From positions 45,112 to 109,111 of the forward strand of contig CBFGRV010000004.1 in assembly GCA_965651265.1 (NCBI GenBank): a stretch of 64,000 bases of DNA, in the 5' to 3' direction. Below the pieces are notes generated by a model. It had not been told where the DNA came from. It saw only the letters and a program-made list of their open reading frames with translations, and made no database searches. The stretch comes from CBFGRV01 sp965651265 (GTDB lineage: Bacteria; Bacteroidota; Rhodothermia; Rhodothermales; VXPQ01). Positions 24,842-33,929 of this stretch are shown piece after piece (position 1 is the stretch's first letter; each line of letters opens with the position of its first letter). A program made the translations under genes and the position numbers.

Positions 24842-26008
24842 ATGAGAATCGGAGTCTTGACCGGAGGCGGCGATGTTCCGGGCCTCAATCCGTGCATCAA
24901 GGCCATTGCCTATCGAGCCATCGACCAGGGACACGAAGTCATCGGAATTCGAAGAGGGTGGGGCGGTTTGTTGTGGATCAATCCGGACGATCCGGAGACC
25001 ATCAAGCAGTACACCATGCCGCTCGACAAGCGGACGGTCCGGCCCATCGATCGCACCGGTGGCACCGTGCTCCACACGAGCCGCATGAACCCCCAGCGTG
25101 TTGCGCCGTCCGATGTCCCCGATTTCCTTAAGGATCCGAAGCACCTCGATGCGGAGGCGCACGATCCACGGCCCCGCGACTTCACGCCACACGTGCTTCG
25201 GAACCTCGAGCATCTGGGTATCGACACGCTCATCCCGATCGGCGGGGATGACACGCTTAGCTTCGGTGAACGCCTTCACCGAGAAGGCTATCCGGTTGTG
25301 GCCATCCCGAAGACGATGGACAATGATGTCTACGGTACCGACTACTGCATTGGCTTTGGAACGGCCGTCACGAATAGCGTAAAGTTCATCCACCAGCTCC
25401 GGACGAGTGCCGGCTCCCACGAGCGGTTGGCTGTCATCGAGCTATTCGGGCGCAACTCCGGCGAAACAAGCCTGATCAGCTCCTACCTCGCGGGCGTCGA
25501 CCGGGCGATCATCTCCGAAGTGCCGTTCGATCCGGAGCGACTCGCCGACCTTCTCATGAGGGACAAGGCTGCGAACCCGAGCAACTACGCCATGGTAACC
25601 ATCAGCGAGGGCGCGCACATGGTCGGCGGCAAGGTGATCGAGTACGGAGAGGCAGACCCGTACGGACACCGGAAGCTCGGCGGCATCGGGATGATCACGG
25701 GCGAGGCCCTCAAGGAGCTTACCGGCCAGAACATCATTTATCAGCAGGTTGCCTACCTGATGCGGTCGGGCGCCCCCGACGCTCTCGACCTCATGGTGGG
25801 CGTGAACTTCGCCAACATGGCGATGGACGTCATCGAGGCGAACGAGCGCGGGCGGATGGTGGCCCTCAGGGCCGGCCGTTACACCCATATCCCGATGAGC
25901 GAGGTCGGCAAGGGCGTGAAACGCGTCGACGTGGATGAGTTGTACGATGTAGACGAGTACCGCCCCAAAGTCCACCACGTGATGGACAAACCCATGTTCT
26001 TATACTGA
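24842..26008 (+). CDS. Phosphofructokinase, PPi-dependent type by signature
   Basis: 388 residues. Phosphorylates fructose-6-phosphate in glycolysis. The N-terminal GVLTGGGDVPGLN (~4-16), GGDDT (~136-140), PKTMDNDV (~158-165) and the ELFGRNSGE motif identify the PFK family. At the two positions that separate phosphoryl donors (Gly104 and Gly124 in E. coli PfkA) this protein has Asp (GGDDT) and Lys (PKTMDND), the combination seen in PPi-dependent enzymes. So a reversible, PPi-using role is favoured over ATP. A small cold-shock-like gene follows after 16 nt. Confidence 0.88.
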   Translation: MRIGVLTGGGDVPGLNPCIKAIAYRAIDQGHEVIGIRRGWGGLLWINPDDPETIKQYTMPLDKRTVRPIDRTGGTVLHTSRMNPQRVAPSDVPDFLKDPKHLDAEAHDPRPRDFTPHVLRNLEHLGIDTLIPIGGDDTLSFGERLHREGYPVVAIPKTMDNDVYGTDYCIGFGTAVTNSVKFIHQLRTSAGSHERLAVIELFGRNSGETSLISSYLAGVDRAIISEVPFDPERLADLLMRDKAANPSNYAMVTISEGAHMVGGKVIEYGEADPYGHRKLGGIGMITGEALKELTGQNIIYQQVAYLMRSGAPDALDLMVGVNFANMAMDVIEANERGRMVALRAGRYTHIPMSEVGKGVKRVDVDELYDVDEYRPKVHHVMDKPMFLY

Positions 26009-26024
26009 CTTATCTGAGGCCGGC

Positions 26025-26234
26025 ATGACAAGAGGAACCGTGGTGGAGTACGACACCGACAACGATCAGGGTTACATCCAACCCGACGAGAACGATGATC
26101 GAATCCCGTTTGACCGCGACAGCCTGGTCGGTTTCGGTGCGGGGGAGCGCCCAAAGCCGGGCGACCGGGTGTCCTTCGAAATCGAGGGCGGGATGGCCGG
26201 TTTGTGGGCGGTCAACGTCAGGCGCGTGGCGTAA
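26025..26234 (+). CDS. Cold-shock-domain-like small protein
   Basis: 69 residues resembling a single OB-fold cold-shock domain: GTVVEYDTDNDQGYIQPDEN (N-terminal strands), DRIPFDRDSLVGFG, and a final GDRVSFEIEGGMAGLWAVNVRRV. The RNP1 motif is degenerate (QGYIQPD for the usual KGFGFI), so nucleic-acid binding may be altered. It lies 16 nt downstream of the phosphofructokinase gene and is probably cotranscribed. Confidence 0.7.
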   Translation: MTRGTVVEYDTDNDQGYIQPDENDDRIPFDRDSLVGFGAGERPKPGDRVSFEIEGGMAGLWAVNVRRVA

Positions 26235-26327
26235 AGGCCGCTAGCCGAATTCGCGCACATCCTGGTTTGTATATTGCCGCAAGTACCTCGGTTCTTTGTT
26301 TCGCAACATACCCATTTATTCTGCTCA

Positions 26328-27041
26328 ATGATGAAAAAGAGTGCATTGACTCTCGGTCTCGTACTGCTAATCGCCGGCTGCAACCGGCCGCCGGAGACCG
26401 GCGGCACGGCGGACATGAATACCGAATCTCAATGGGAGCAGTTGTTCGATGGAGAGAGCCTCGCGAATTGGCGCGGATTTCGGAGCGACAGCATCCCGGC
26501 GAAATGGGTGATCGATGATGGCGCCATTCACTTCGACCCCGAAGCTGAGGGCGAAGGCGGCGACATTGTCACGCGCGAGGCCTACGATAATTTCGAGCTC
26601 ACCTTCGAATGGAGGATCGGCGAGTGCGGAAACAGCGGGGTGATTTACCGTGCCGACATCTCCGAGCAATATGAAGCTCCCTGGGAAACCGGGCCGGAAT
26701 ACCAGATCCTCGACAATACCTGCCACCCGGATGCTGAGAACGGCCTCAACAGAACGGCCGCCGCGAACTACGATATGAACGCTCCCACAGAGGACGTCAC
26801 ACGGCCGGCCGGCGAATGGAACGAGGCTCGTATCCTGGTCGACAGCTCGCATGTCGAGCACTGGCTCAACGGCACCAAGGTCGTCGAGTACGAGCTCTGG
26901 AGCGAGGAGTGGGAGGCAAATGTCGCCAACAGCAAGTGGGTGGATTATCCCGACTACGGCCGCGCGACGAGCGGACACATTGCCCTTCAGGATCACGGCG
27001 ATCCGGTCTGGTATCGAAACATCCGGATTCGACGCCTCTAA
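26328..27041 (+). CDS. DUF1080 (3-keto-disaccharide hydrolase-like) lipoprotein
   Basis: 237 residues with a lipoprotein signal (LLIAGC, Cys ~20). A concanavalin-like beta sandwich follows: LFDGESLANWRG (~40-51), FELTFEWRIGECGNSGVIYRA (in two parts, ~88-108), EYQILDNTCHPDA, and a C-terminal GHIALQDHGDPVWYRNIRI (~217-235). DUF1080 proteins bind or hydrolyse glycans, some as 3-keto-glycoside hydrolases. It probably sits at the cell surface or periplasm. Two tandem ATGs at the start leave a one-residue ambiguity. Confidence 0.85.
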   Translation: MMKKSALTLGLVLLIAGCNRPPETGGTADMNTESQWEQLFDGESLANWRGFRSDSIPAKWVIDDGAIHFDPEAEGEGGDIVTREAYDNFELTFEWRIGECGNSGVIYRADISEQYEAPWETGPEYQILDNTCHPDAENGLNRTAAANYDMNAPTEDVTRPAGEWNEARILVDSSHVEHWLNGTKVVEYELWSEEWEANVANSKWVDYPDYGRATSGHIALQDHGDPVWYRNIRIRRL

Positions 27042-27055
27042 CCCTCCGTTCTGAG

Positions 27056-27814
27056 ATGAGGATCGTCAAGTACATTCTTCCGTTCGTCTTTCTGCTTGTG
27101 CTGTCATCGTCGGCCTGGGCGCAATCCGGCGCTCAGGCCGAACAGCAATTTCAGAAGCAGATCACGCGGACAGTCCAGGGAAGGTACCTCCTCTATCTAC
27201 CACCGGAGTACGAGGACAGTGACCAGGATTGGCCGCTACTCCTCTTCTTGCACGGTGCAGGGGAGCGGGGAGACGACCTCGAGCTGGTCAAACGCCATGG
27301 CCCGCCGAAGCTGATCGAAGAGGGCCGCAACTTCCCCTTCATCGTGGTGTCTCCGCAGAGCCCACCGAATCAGGGTTGGGACCCGCAATCCTTGCATGCC
27401 CTTCTGGATGAGGTCATCGCCTCCCATCGGGTGGATGAATCGCGAATCTACCTTACCGGCCTGAGCATGGGTGGATACGGTACCTGGAGCCTTGCGTTAT
27501 CCGATCCCGGGCGCTTCGCCGCCATCGCGCCGATTTGTGGCGGTGGCGCCGCATACATGGCGTGCGCTCTGAAGGATACCCCGGTGTGGGTGTTTCACGG
27601 AGCGCTGGACGAAGTGGTGCCCATCAAGCAATCGACGGATATGGTCCGCGCCCTGCAGCGTTGCGATGGAAACGTTCGGTTTACCGTGTATCCGATGGCC
27701 GGCCACGATTCCTGGACCGAGACGTACGAGAATCCAGAGCTCTACGAATGGATGCTTCAGCACAGACGGCCACCGACAACCGAGGAGACCCCTCGCGCCG
27801 GGCAGGGGAACTGA
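27056..27814 (+). CDS. Secreted alpha/beta-hydrolase (prolyl-oligopeptidase/PHB-depolymerase-like esterase)
   Basis: 252 residues with a signal peptide (ILPFVFLLVLSSSAWAQ). Catalytic triad candidates: Ser in LTGLSMGGYGTW (~142), Asp in FHGALDEVVP (~187) and His in MAGHDSW (~220). The oxyanion region is LLLFLHGAGERGDD. Family members hydrolyse ester-linked groups on plant or microbial polysaccharides. It starts 14 nt after the DUF1080 gene, suggesting a shared glycan-degrading role. The 3' end overlaps the YceH-family gene by 67 bp. Confidence 0.85.
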   Translation: MRIVKYILPFVFLLVLSSSAWAQSGAQAEQQFQKQITRTVQGRYLLYLPPEYEDSDQDWPLLLFLHGAGERGDDLELVKRHGPPKLIEEGRNFPFIVVSPQSPPNQGWDPQSLHALLDEVIASHRVDESRIYLTGLSMGGYGTWSLALSDPGRFAAIAPICGGGAAYMACALKDTPVWVFHGALDEVVPIKQSTDMVRALQRCDGNVRFTVYPMAGHDSWTETYENPELYEWMLQHRRPPTTEETPRAGQGN

Positions 27815-28446
27815 ACCTCGAGCCGCGCGAGATCCGGGTGTTGGGCTGCCTCGTCGAGAAGGAGCTCAGCACGCCCGACTACTACCCGATGACCGTCAAT
27901 GCTCTCCGGACGGCGTGTAATCAGAAGACGAATCGGGATCCAGTCGTTGATTACTCCGAGACGGATGTGGTCGCCGCCGTCGAAGAGCTGCAGCGAAAAC
28001 GGCTGGTCGGAACGGCATCCAGCACGTATGGCCGCGCGACGAAGTACCGGCATGCGCTGGCCGAGGTGATGAAGCTGGAGCGCCCGCATCTGGCTCTCCT
28101 CGCGGCGCTGCTGGTACGTGGGCCGCAGACATCAGGGGAGCTGCGGGGCCGGACGAGCCGGATGCACGAATTCGCCTCGCTCGATGAAGTGGATGGTACG
28201 CTGGAGGCTTTGCAAGAACGCGAGCCGCCGCTCGTGACCGCGATGCCGCGGAGGCCGGGGCAGAAGGAAGTCAGGTATGCTCATCTTTTCGCGGGCGAGC
28301 CGGAAGAAAGCTCCGCCGTTGCTGCCCACGACGCCGGTGCCGACGACGACCGCATAGCGGCGCTGGAAAACGAGGTGGCGGAGCTGCGGCGCTCCCTCGA
28401 TGACCTGATCGGGCGATTCGATGCCTTTCGGGAGCAGTTCGAGTGA
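27748..28446 (+). CDS. YceH / DUF480 family protein
   Basis: 232 residues. After a variable N-terminus the family core begins with NLEPREIRVLGCLVEKELST (~23-42) and continues with YYPMTVNALRTACNQKTNRDPV (in two parts), two winged-helix-like segments and RYAHLFAG. A C-terminal coiled coil (~205-230) follows. Function is not established; the double winged-helix fold suggests nucleic-acid or protein binding. The start lies inside the esterase gene, in another frame; there is no better downstream start before the conserved core. Confidence 0.85.
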   Translation: MDASAQTATDNRGDPSRRAGELNLEPREIRVLGCLVEKELSTPDYYPMTVNALRTACNQKTNRDPVVDYSETDVVAAVEELQRKRLVGTASSTYGRATKYRHALAEVMKLERPHLALLAALLVRGPQTSGELRGRTSRMHEFASLDEVDGTLEALQEREPPLVTAMPRRPGQKEVRYAHLFAGEPEESSAVAAHDAGADDDRIAALENEVAELRRSLDDLIGRFDAFREQFE

Positions 28447-28449
28447 GCG

Positions 28450-30186
28450 ATGGTCAATGAGAAGGTGATTCGAGCCCCGCGGGGCACCAGACTGAGCTGC
28501 AAGGGCTGGCATCAGGAGGCGGCTCTCCGGATGCTGATGAACAACCTCGATCCCGAGGTGGCCGAGAAGCCGACGGAGTTGGTCGTCTACGGCGGAAGCG
28601 GCAGGGCGGCTCGCAACTGGGCGTGCTTCGAAAAGATCGTCGAGACGCTGAAGCGCCTGGGGAATGACGAAACGCTACTCGTACAGAGCGGCAAACCCGT
28701 CGGAGTGTTTCGGACGCATGAGGAGGCGCCGCGCGTCCTGATCGCCAACTCCCATCTCGTACCGCGCTGGGCGACCTGGGACGAATTTCGGCGTCTTGAG
28801 GCGCTTGGACTTACGATGTACGGCCAGATGACGGCCGGCTCGTGGATCTACATCGGCACGCAAGGCATCCTGCAGGGCACGTATGAGACCTTCGCGGAGT
28901 GCGCGCGACAGCATTTCCACGGATCGTTGCGAGGACGGCTCGTCGTGACGGCGGGTCTCGGGGGGATGGGGGGCGCACAACCGCTGGCGGCGACGATGAA
29001 CGGTGCGGCTTTTCTGGGCGTCGAGGTGGATCCGGCTCGCATCCTGAGGCGAGTCGAAACGGGGTACTGCGACCTGATGATGGACGATCTGGACGAGGCC
29101 CTCGACCGCGTGCTCACCGCGCGGGAGCGGGGAGAGGCCGTCTCCGTCGGATTGGTGGGTAACATCGCCGACGTGCTGCCGGATCTGGTTCAGCGCGGCA
29201 TCGTCCCCGACGTGTTGACGGATCAAACGGCCGCCCACGACCTGCGCGTGGGGTACATCCCATCCGGATTCTCCGTCGAAACCGCGGCGACCCTGCGGGA
29301 GAACGACCCCACATCGTACGAGGAGGCCGTGCTGGATTCGATGGCCATCCACGTGCGGGCGATGCTCGACCTCCAGGCGCGCGGTGCCATCGTGTTCGAC
29401 TATGGCAACAACCTCCGTGGACAGGTGGCGGATCGGCGCGGGATGCGTGAGGCCTTCGACATCCCCGGCTTCGTTCCCGAGTTCATCCGGCCGCTGTTTT
29501 GCCGAGGGGCGGGCCCGTTTCGGTGGGCGGCGCTCTCGGGTAATCCCGCCGACATCGCGGCGACAGATGACGCCGTGCTCGAGGCCTTTCCGGAGAAGGA
29601 GTCTCTGCAGCGATGGATCCGACACGCGCGCGAGAAGGTGCACTTCCAGGGCCTGCCGGCACGCATTTGCTGGCTCGAATACGGTGAGCGGGCCGAGATG
29701 GGCGAACGATTCAACCGGCTCGTCGAGCGTGGAAAGGTGGATGCTCCCATCGTGATCGGCCGCGATCACCTCGATGCGGGTTCCGTGGCCTCTCCGAATC
29801 GCGAGACCGAGGGGATGATCGACGGATCGGATGCGATCGCGGATTGGCCGCTCCTGAATGCCATGCTGAATACGGCGTGCGGAGCAAGCTGGGTGTCAAT
29901 CCATCATGGCGGGGGCGTGGGGATCGGATATTCGATCCACGCCGGGATGGTATGCGTCGCGGACGGTACCCCGAGCGGTGGCCGTCGGCTCCAGCGCGTG
30001 CTGACGGCCGACCCCGGAACGGGTGTGATGCGGCATGCAGATGCCGGATACGAGGAGGCGCTGGCAACGGCGCGCGTACGAGGCGTCGACCTCCCCATGC
30101 TGGACGTGGATGCGGATTCTTCGCGGGCGAGGGACGCATCGGCGCGTTCTCGGTCAGGGCAGGATTCCGGATCACATCCCGCGTGA
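28450..30186 (+). CDS. hutU: Urocanate hydratase
   Basis: 578 residues. Second step of histidine breakdown: urocanate plus water gives imidazolonepropionate, using tightly bound NAD as an electrophile. Visible: NSHLVPRWATWDEF, the NAD-binding GLGGMGGAQPLAA (~176-188), VGNIADVLPDL, DQTAAHDLRVGY, FDYGNNLRGQ, and the active-site Cys in FCRGAGPFRWAALSGN (~350-365). The C-terminal ~35 residues are a low-complexity tail. First gene of the hut operon, 3 nt after the YceH-family gene. Confidence 0.95.
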   Translation: MVNEKVIRAPRGTRLSCKGWHQEAALRMLMNNLDPEVAEKPTELVVYGGSGRAARNWACFEKIVETLKRLGNDETLLVQSGKPVGVFRTHEEAPRVLIANSHLVPRWATWDEFRRLEALGLTMYGQMTAGSWIYIGTQGILQGTYETFAECARQHFHGSLRGRLVVTAGLGGMGGAQPLAATMNGAAFLGVEVDPARILRRVETGYCDLMMDDLDEALDRVLTARERGEAVSVGLVGNIADVLPDLVQRGIVPDVLTDQTAAHDLRVGYIPSGFSVETAATLRENDPTSYEEAVLDSMAIHVRAMLDLQARGAIVFDYGNNLRGQVADRRGMREAFDIPGFVPEFIRPLFCRGAGPFRWAALSGNPADIAATDDAVLEAFPEKESLQRWIRHAREKVHFQGLPARICWLEYGERAEMGERFNRLVERGKVDAPIVIGRDHLDAGSVASPNRETEGMIDGSDAIADWPLLNAMLNTACGASWVSIHHGGGVGIGYSIHAGMVCVADGTPSGGRRLQRVLTADPGTGVMRHADAGYEEALATARVRGVDLPMLDVDADSSRARDASARSRSGQDSGSHPA

Positions 30187-30188
30187 GC

Positions 30189-31697
30189 ATGATGGACGTA
30201 GAGCATCCGATCCGGTTCGGAGAAATCAGCGAAGGCATCGCCAGGAGCCTCGAGGCTCTCCGACGAGATCCGGCGCGGGTGCGGCGGTCGCGTGAAATCG
30301 TCGACCATGCTCTTCAGCAGGATGAGACGTACTACGGCATCAACACCGGTTTCGGCGTCCTCGCGCAACAGCGAATCGACGCCGACCGGCTCGAGCAGCT
30401 TCAGCGCAACCTCATACTGAGTCACGCCGTGGGCGTGGGGGAACTCGTTCCGCGCGACATCAGCCTGTTGATGCTCCAGCTCAAGATTCACGCGCTGGGG
30501 CTAGGGTACTCCGGCGTTTCGATACCAACATTCGAACGGCTTCTCTACTTCGAGGAGCATGGGCTCGTGCCGTGCATTCCGAGTCGAGGTAGCGTCGGTG
30601 CCTCCGGTGATCTGGCGCCTCTTGCCCATCTGTCGCTGCCACTTCTCGGCCTGGGATCGTTCTGGGATGGAAACGGGCGGCGCCCGGCGGTGGAGGTGCT
30701 TTCCGAACACGGCCTCAAACCCCTGAGGCTGCATCCGAAAGATGGGCTCTCGCTCATCAATGGGACTCAGCTCATGACCGCATACGGCGTGTATGTGCTG
30801 GAGCAGGCTATCCTGCTCGAGCGCATGGCGGATCTGCTGGCCGCAATGAGCCTCGAGGCGCTGCAGGGAAGCATCCGACCATTCGACGAGCGCGTTCAGG
30901 CCGTGCGGCCACACCCCGGCCAGAAGGTGGTGGCCGAGAATGTCCGGATGCTCCTGATCGACAGCGAGATCCTGGAGTCGCACCGGGACTGCGGGAAGGT
31001 CCAGGACCCGTACTGCCTGCGCTGCGTGCCGCAGGTCCACGGCGCGAGTCGCGGCGCGCTCGCTCATGCGCGTTCCGTCGTGGAGACGGAAATCAATTCA
31101 GTGACGGATAATCCGCTTGTGTTTGAGGATGGAGACATTGTAAGTGGCGGCAATTTTCACGGCCAGCCGCTGGCGCTCGCCCTCGACTATGCGGCCATAG
31201 CCCTGGCCGAGCTGGCCGCGATTTCGGAGCGACGCGTCTATTTGCTGCTCGGGGGCCACGACGGCCTCCCGAAGCTGCTCATGAAGGAGACCGGCATCAA
31301 TTCGGGCTTCATGATCCCGCAATACACGGCGGCGGCCCTAGTGTCCGAGAATAAAGTGTTGGCGCACCCGGCTTCGGTCGACTCCATCCCGACGAGCCTG
31401 GGCCAGGAGGATCATGTCAGCATGGGAAGCATCAGTGCACTCAAGTTGCTCGACGTGCTGCGAAACGTGGAGCTTGTGCTCGCCATCGAGCTGATGACGG
31501 CAGCCCAGGCGCTCGATTACCGTCTGCCCCTGCGGCCGGGGCGTGGAGTCGAAATCGCGCATCGCTACATGAGGGGCCGGGTTCCGCACCGTGAAGCGGA
31601 CACCTTCTACAGCGAGGACATCGAGCAGTGTCTCGCCATGGTGCGCGGCGGTGATCTTCTGGATGCCGTTGCCGACGATATCGGACCGTTGCAGTAG
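30189..31697 (+). CDS. hutH: Histidine ammonia-lyase
   Basis: 502 residues. Converts histidine to trans-urocanate and ammonia. The MIO cofactor forms from Ala-Ser-Gly in GSVGASGDLAPLAH (~135-148). YYGINTGFG (~46-54) and the QDPYCLRCVPQVHGA segment (two parts) are also typical. The start could be GTG at 30183 (GTGA overlap with the hutU stop) or either of two adjacent ATGs; I use the first ATG. Length is normal for HutH, and the substrate is supported by the flanking hut genes. Confidence 0.95.
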   Translation: MMDVEHPIRFGEISEGIARSLEALRRDPARVRRSREIVDHALQQDETYYGINTGFGVLAQQRIDADRLEQLQRNLILSHAVGVGELVPRDISLLMLQLKIHALGLGYSGVSIPTFERLLYFEEHGLVPCIPSRGSVGASGDLAPLAHLSLPLLGLGSFWDGNGRRPAVEVLSEHGLKPLRLHPKDGLSLINGTQLMTAYGVYVLEQAILLERMADLLAAMSLEALQGSIRPFDERVQAVRPHPGQKVVAENVRMLLIDSEILESHRDCGKVQDPYCLRCVPQVHGASRGALAHARSVVETEINSVTDNPLVFEDGDIVSGGNFHGQPLALALDYAAIALAELAAISERRVYLLLGGHDGLPKLLMKETGINSGFMIPQYTAAALVSENKVLAHPASVDSIPTSLGQEDHVSMGSISALKLLDVLRNVELVLAIELMTAAQALDYRLPLRPGRGVEIAHRYMRGRVPHREADTFYSEDIEQCLAMVRGGDLLDAVADDIGPLQ

Positions 31698-31705
31698 CCA
31701 GCGCC

Positions 31706-32953
31706 ATGCCCATCCTCGTCAACGTGTCGACGCTTGTGACCTGCCGCGACGAGGGACGGCAGTCCGATCTCCATCCTGTTTCAGGCGGTGCCCTTGTTTG
31801 GACGGATGATACGATCCAGTGGGTGGGGCCGAAGCAGGACATCCCGGAGCGATTTCGCAGTGACGATCAACGGGTGGATGCGGGTGGACAGCTCGTTGTG
31901 CCGGGGCTCGTGGACTGCCATACGCACCTCGCGTTTGGGGGATGGCGGGCGGATGAGTTCGAGATGCGGTGCATGGGCCGAACCTATCAGGAGATCGCGC
32001 AGGCGGGCGGTGGGATCCTGAGCACGGTCACGGCCACGCGGACGGCCTCGGACGAGGAGCTGCTCGATCGCGCCGAAGAGTTTGTGTGGCAGACGATCCG
32101 CCTGGGCGTAACCACGATCGAGTGCAAGTCGGGATACGGACTATCACTGGAGCAGGAGCTTCGGCTGCTGTCCATCTACCGGCGTCTGCAGGATCGGGTG
32201 CCCGTGGAGCTCGTGCCGACGCTGCTCGCCGCGCATGCGGTCCCACCGGAAGTGGGGCGGGAGAAGTACGTCGAGATCATTTGCAATGAGATCATCCCGC
32301 AGTCAGCCGACCTCGCAGAATATTGCGATGTGTTTGTGGAGGAGGGAGCCTTCACGATCGATGAGGCGCGGCGCATCCTGGAAGCGGGGCTTCGTCACGG
32401 GTTGCGACCCAAGCTACACGCCGATCAACTGACCGATTCGGGCGGGGCCAGACTGGCCGCGGAGGTCGGCGCCGCATCGGCCGATCATCTCGAGTATGCA
32501 TCCGAAGATGGGCTCGCCGCCATGGCGGACCGCGGCGTGGTCGCCGTGAACCTCCCGCTGGCGACGCTCTACCTGCGCACGCCGACCCCGAACGCACGGG
32601 CCTGGCTGGATGCCGGGCTCTCCGTCGCCGTCGCGACCGACTTCAACCCCGGCAGCGCGCCCACGTATCATATGCCGCTCGCGATGACACTGGCATGCGT
32701 ACAATCCGGGATGACTCCGGCGGAGGCGCTCAAGGGGGCGACGATCATGGCGGCGAAGGCGATTGATCGCGCCGACCGCATCGGTTCGCTCGAGACCGGC
32801 AAGCGGGCTGATTTCGTGCTCGTCGATGCCACATCCGTGAACGAGTGGCTATACCATTTCCGGCCTAATGCCGCCTCCGAAGTCTACGTAGCGGGGCGGC
32901 GCATTGCCGGCCCCGAGACCCCTCATTACGCGCCGCGCGGCCGGGCAACATGA
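31706..32953 (+). CDS. hutI: Imidazolonepropionase
   Basis: 415 residues, amidohydrolase fold. Hydrolyses 4-imidazolone-5-propionate to N-formimidoylglutamate. Metal ligands: DCHTHLAFGG (~70-79), the His of LLAAHAVPPE (~178), HADQL (~239) and the Asp in VATDFNPGSAPT (~314). It lies 8 nt after hutH and overlaps hutG by 4 nt. Confidence 0.95.
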   Translation: MPILVNVSTLVTCRDEGRQSDLHPVSGGALVWTDDTIQWVGPKQDIPERFRSDDQRVDAGGQLVVPGLVDCHTHLAFGGWRADEFEMRCMGRTYQEIAQAGGGILSTVTATRTASDEELLDRAEEFVWQTIRLGVTTIECKSGYGLSLEQELRLLSIYRRLQDRVPVELVPTLLAAHAVPPEVGREKYVEIICNEIIPQSADLAEYCDVFVEEGAFTIDEARRILEAGLRHGLRPKLHADQLTDSGGARLAAEVGAASADHLEYASEDGLAAMADRGVVAVNLPLATLYLRTPTPNARAWLDAGLSVAVATDFNPGSAPTYHMPLAMTLACVQSGMTPAEALKGATIMAAKAIDRADRIGSLETGKRADFVLVDATSVNEWLYHFRPNAASEVYVAGRRIAGPETPHYAPRGRAT

Positions 32954-33918
32954 GCGTGCTGCGTCCTGTCGACATCCCCAAACCCACCACTGCCGCGGAC
33001 GACCCACGTATCGCGAATCTGGTCGGTCACGGCTGCACGGCCGAAACGGCGGACGTCGTCCTGGTCGGATTCCCATCGGACCTGGGTGTACGCATCAACG
33101 GTGGGCGGCCGGGTGCCGCGGCCGGGCCCCGCGCCATCCGCGAGCACCTCTACCGAATGACTCCCGATGCGCGGAATGTGGAGGAATTCACCGGTGTCCT
33201 GGAGCGGACGGTTGATCTGGGGGATGTGGAGGTGGCCCAAAACGAGAAGGCAACTGGCGGTCTCGAAGCGGACCAGCACCGGCTTGCCGGCGTGCTCGAG
33301 CCATATCTGCGGCGCGGCGCCGTCGCCATCGTGTTGGGGGGTGGGCACGAGACGGCCTTCGGCCATTTCCTGGGATATGCGATGAGCGAGCGGCCGATCG
33401 AGATCCTGAACTGGGATGCGCATCCGGACGTGCGCGTGCTGAAAGACGGAGTAGGGCACTCGGGCTCACCCTTCCGGCAGGCCCTCGAGCATCCATCCGG
33501 AATCTGTCGTCGTTACTCTGTAGTCGGATTGTCGGCCCACCAGGTCGCCGCTGCCCACGTCTCGTTCGTCCGCGAACACGGCGGACTGGCGGTCTGGAAT
33601 GATGAGGTATCGGAATCCACGATTCGGGAGATTTACACCGCCTCTACGTCACCGATGATGGTGTCGTTCGATCTGGATGCGGTGGACCAGAGCGCGGCGC
33701 CGGGCGTCAGCGCTCCGTCCGCACACGGACTGCCGGTTTCCCTCTGGCTCACCGCCGCGTACGAAGCCGGCAAATCGCGTAGAGTGCAGTCCATCGACGT
33801 GGTCGAACTGAATCCTGCGCACGACGTGGACGGTCGAACGGCCCGCCTCGCGGCACTTACGGTGTGGTCGTTCTTGCGAGGCCGTGCCGATGGGCCGTCT
33901 GAGCAGCGCATCAACTGA
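32950..33918 (+). CDS. hutG: Formimidoylglutamase (arginase/ureohydrolase family)
   Basis: 322 residues. Splits formimidoylglutamate into glutamate and formamide, completing the short hut pathway. Binuclear Mn ligands are visible in GGGHETAFGH (~132-141), NWDAHPDVR (~155-163) and SFDLDAVDQSAAPGVSAP (~238-255). Neighbouring hutU-H-I fixes the substrate as formimidoylglutamate over arginine or agmatine. No hut regulator gene is adjacent. Confidence 0.93.
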   Translation: MSVLRPVDIPKPTTAADDPRIANLVGHGCTAETADVVLVGFPSDLGVRINGGRPGAAAGPRAIREHLYRMTPDARNVEEFTGVLERTVDLGDVEVAQNEKATGGLEADQHRLAGVLEPYLRRGAVAIVLGGGHETAFGHFLGYAMSERPIEILNWDAHPDVRVLKDGVGHSGSPFRQALEHPSGICRRYSVVGLSAHQVAAAHVSFVREHGGLAVWNDEVSESTIREIYTASTSPMMVSFDLDAVDQSAAPGVSAPSAHGLPVSLWLTAAYEAGKSRRVQSIDVVELNPAHDVDGRTARLAALTVWSFLRGRADGPSEQRIN

Positions 33919-33929
33919 ATTTTAACGTC

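Noticed and set aside
26816..27055. N-terminal extension of the esterase reading into the DUF1080 gene
   Set aside because: The extension lies in another frame of a well-supported gene and would bury the clear signal peptide that starts at 27056.
27535..27747. Upstream extension of the YceH-family frame
   Set aside because: It overlaps the esterase active-site coding region in another frame and has Arg-rich chance composition; the ATG at 27748 precedes the conserved core.
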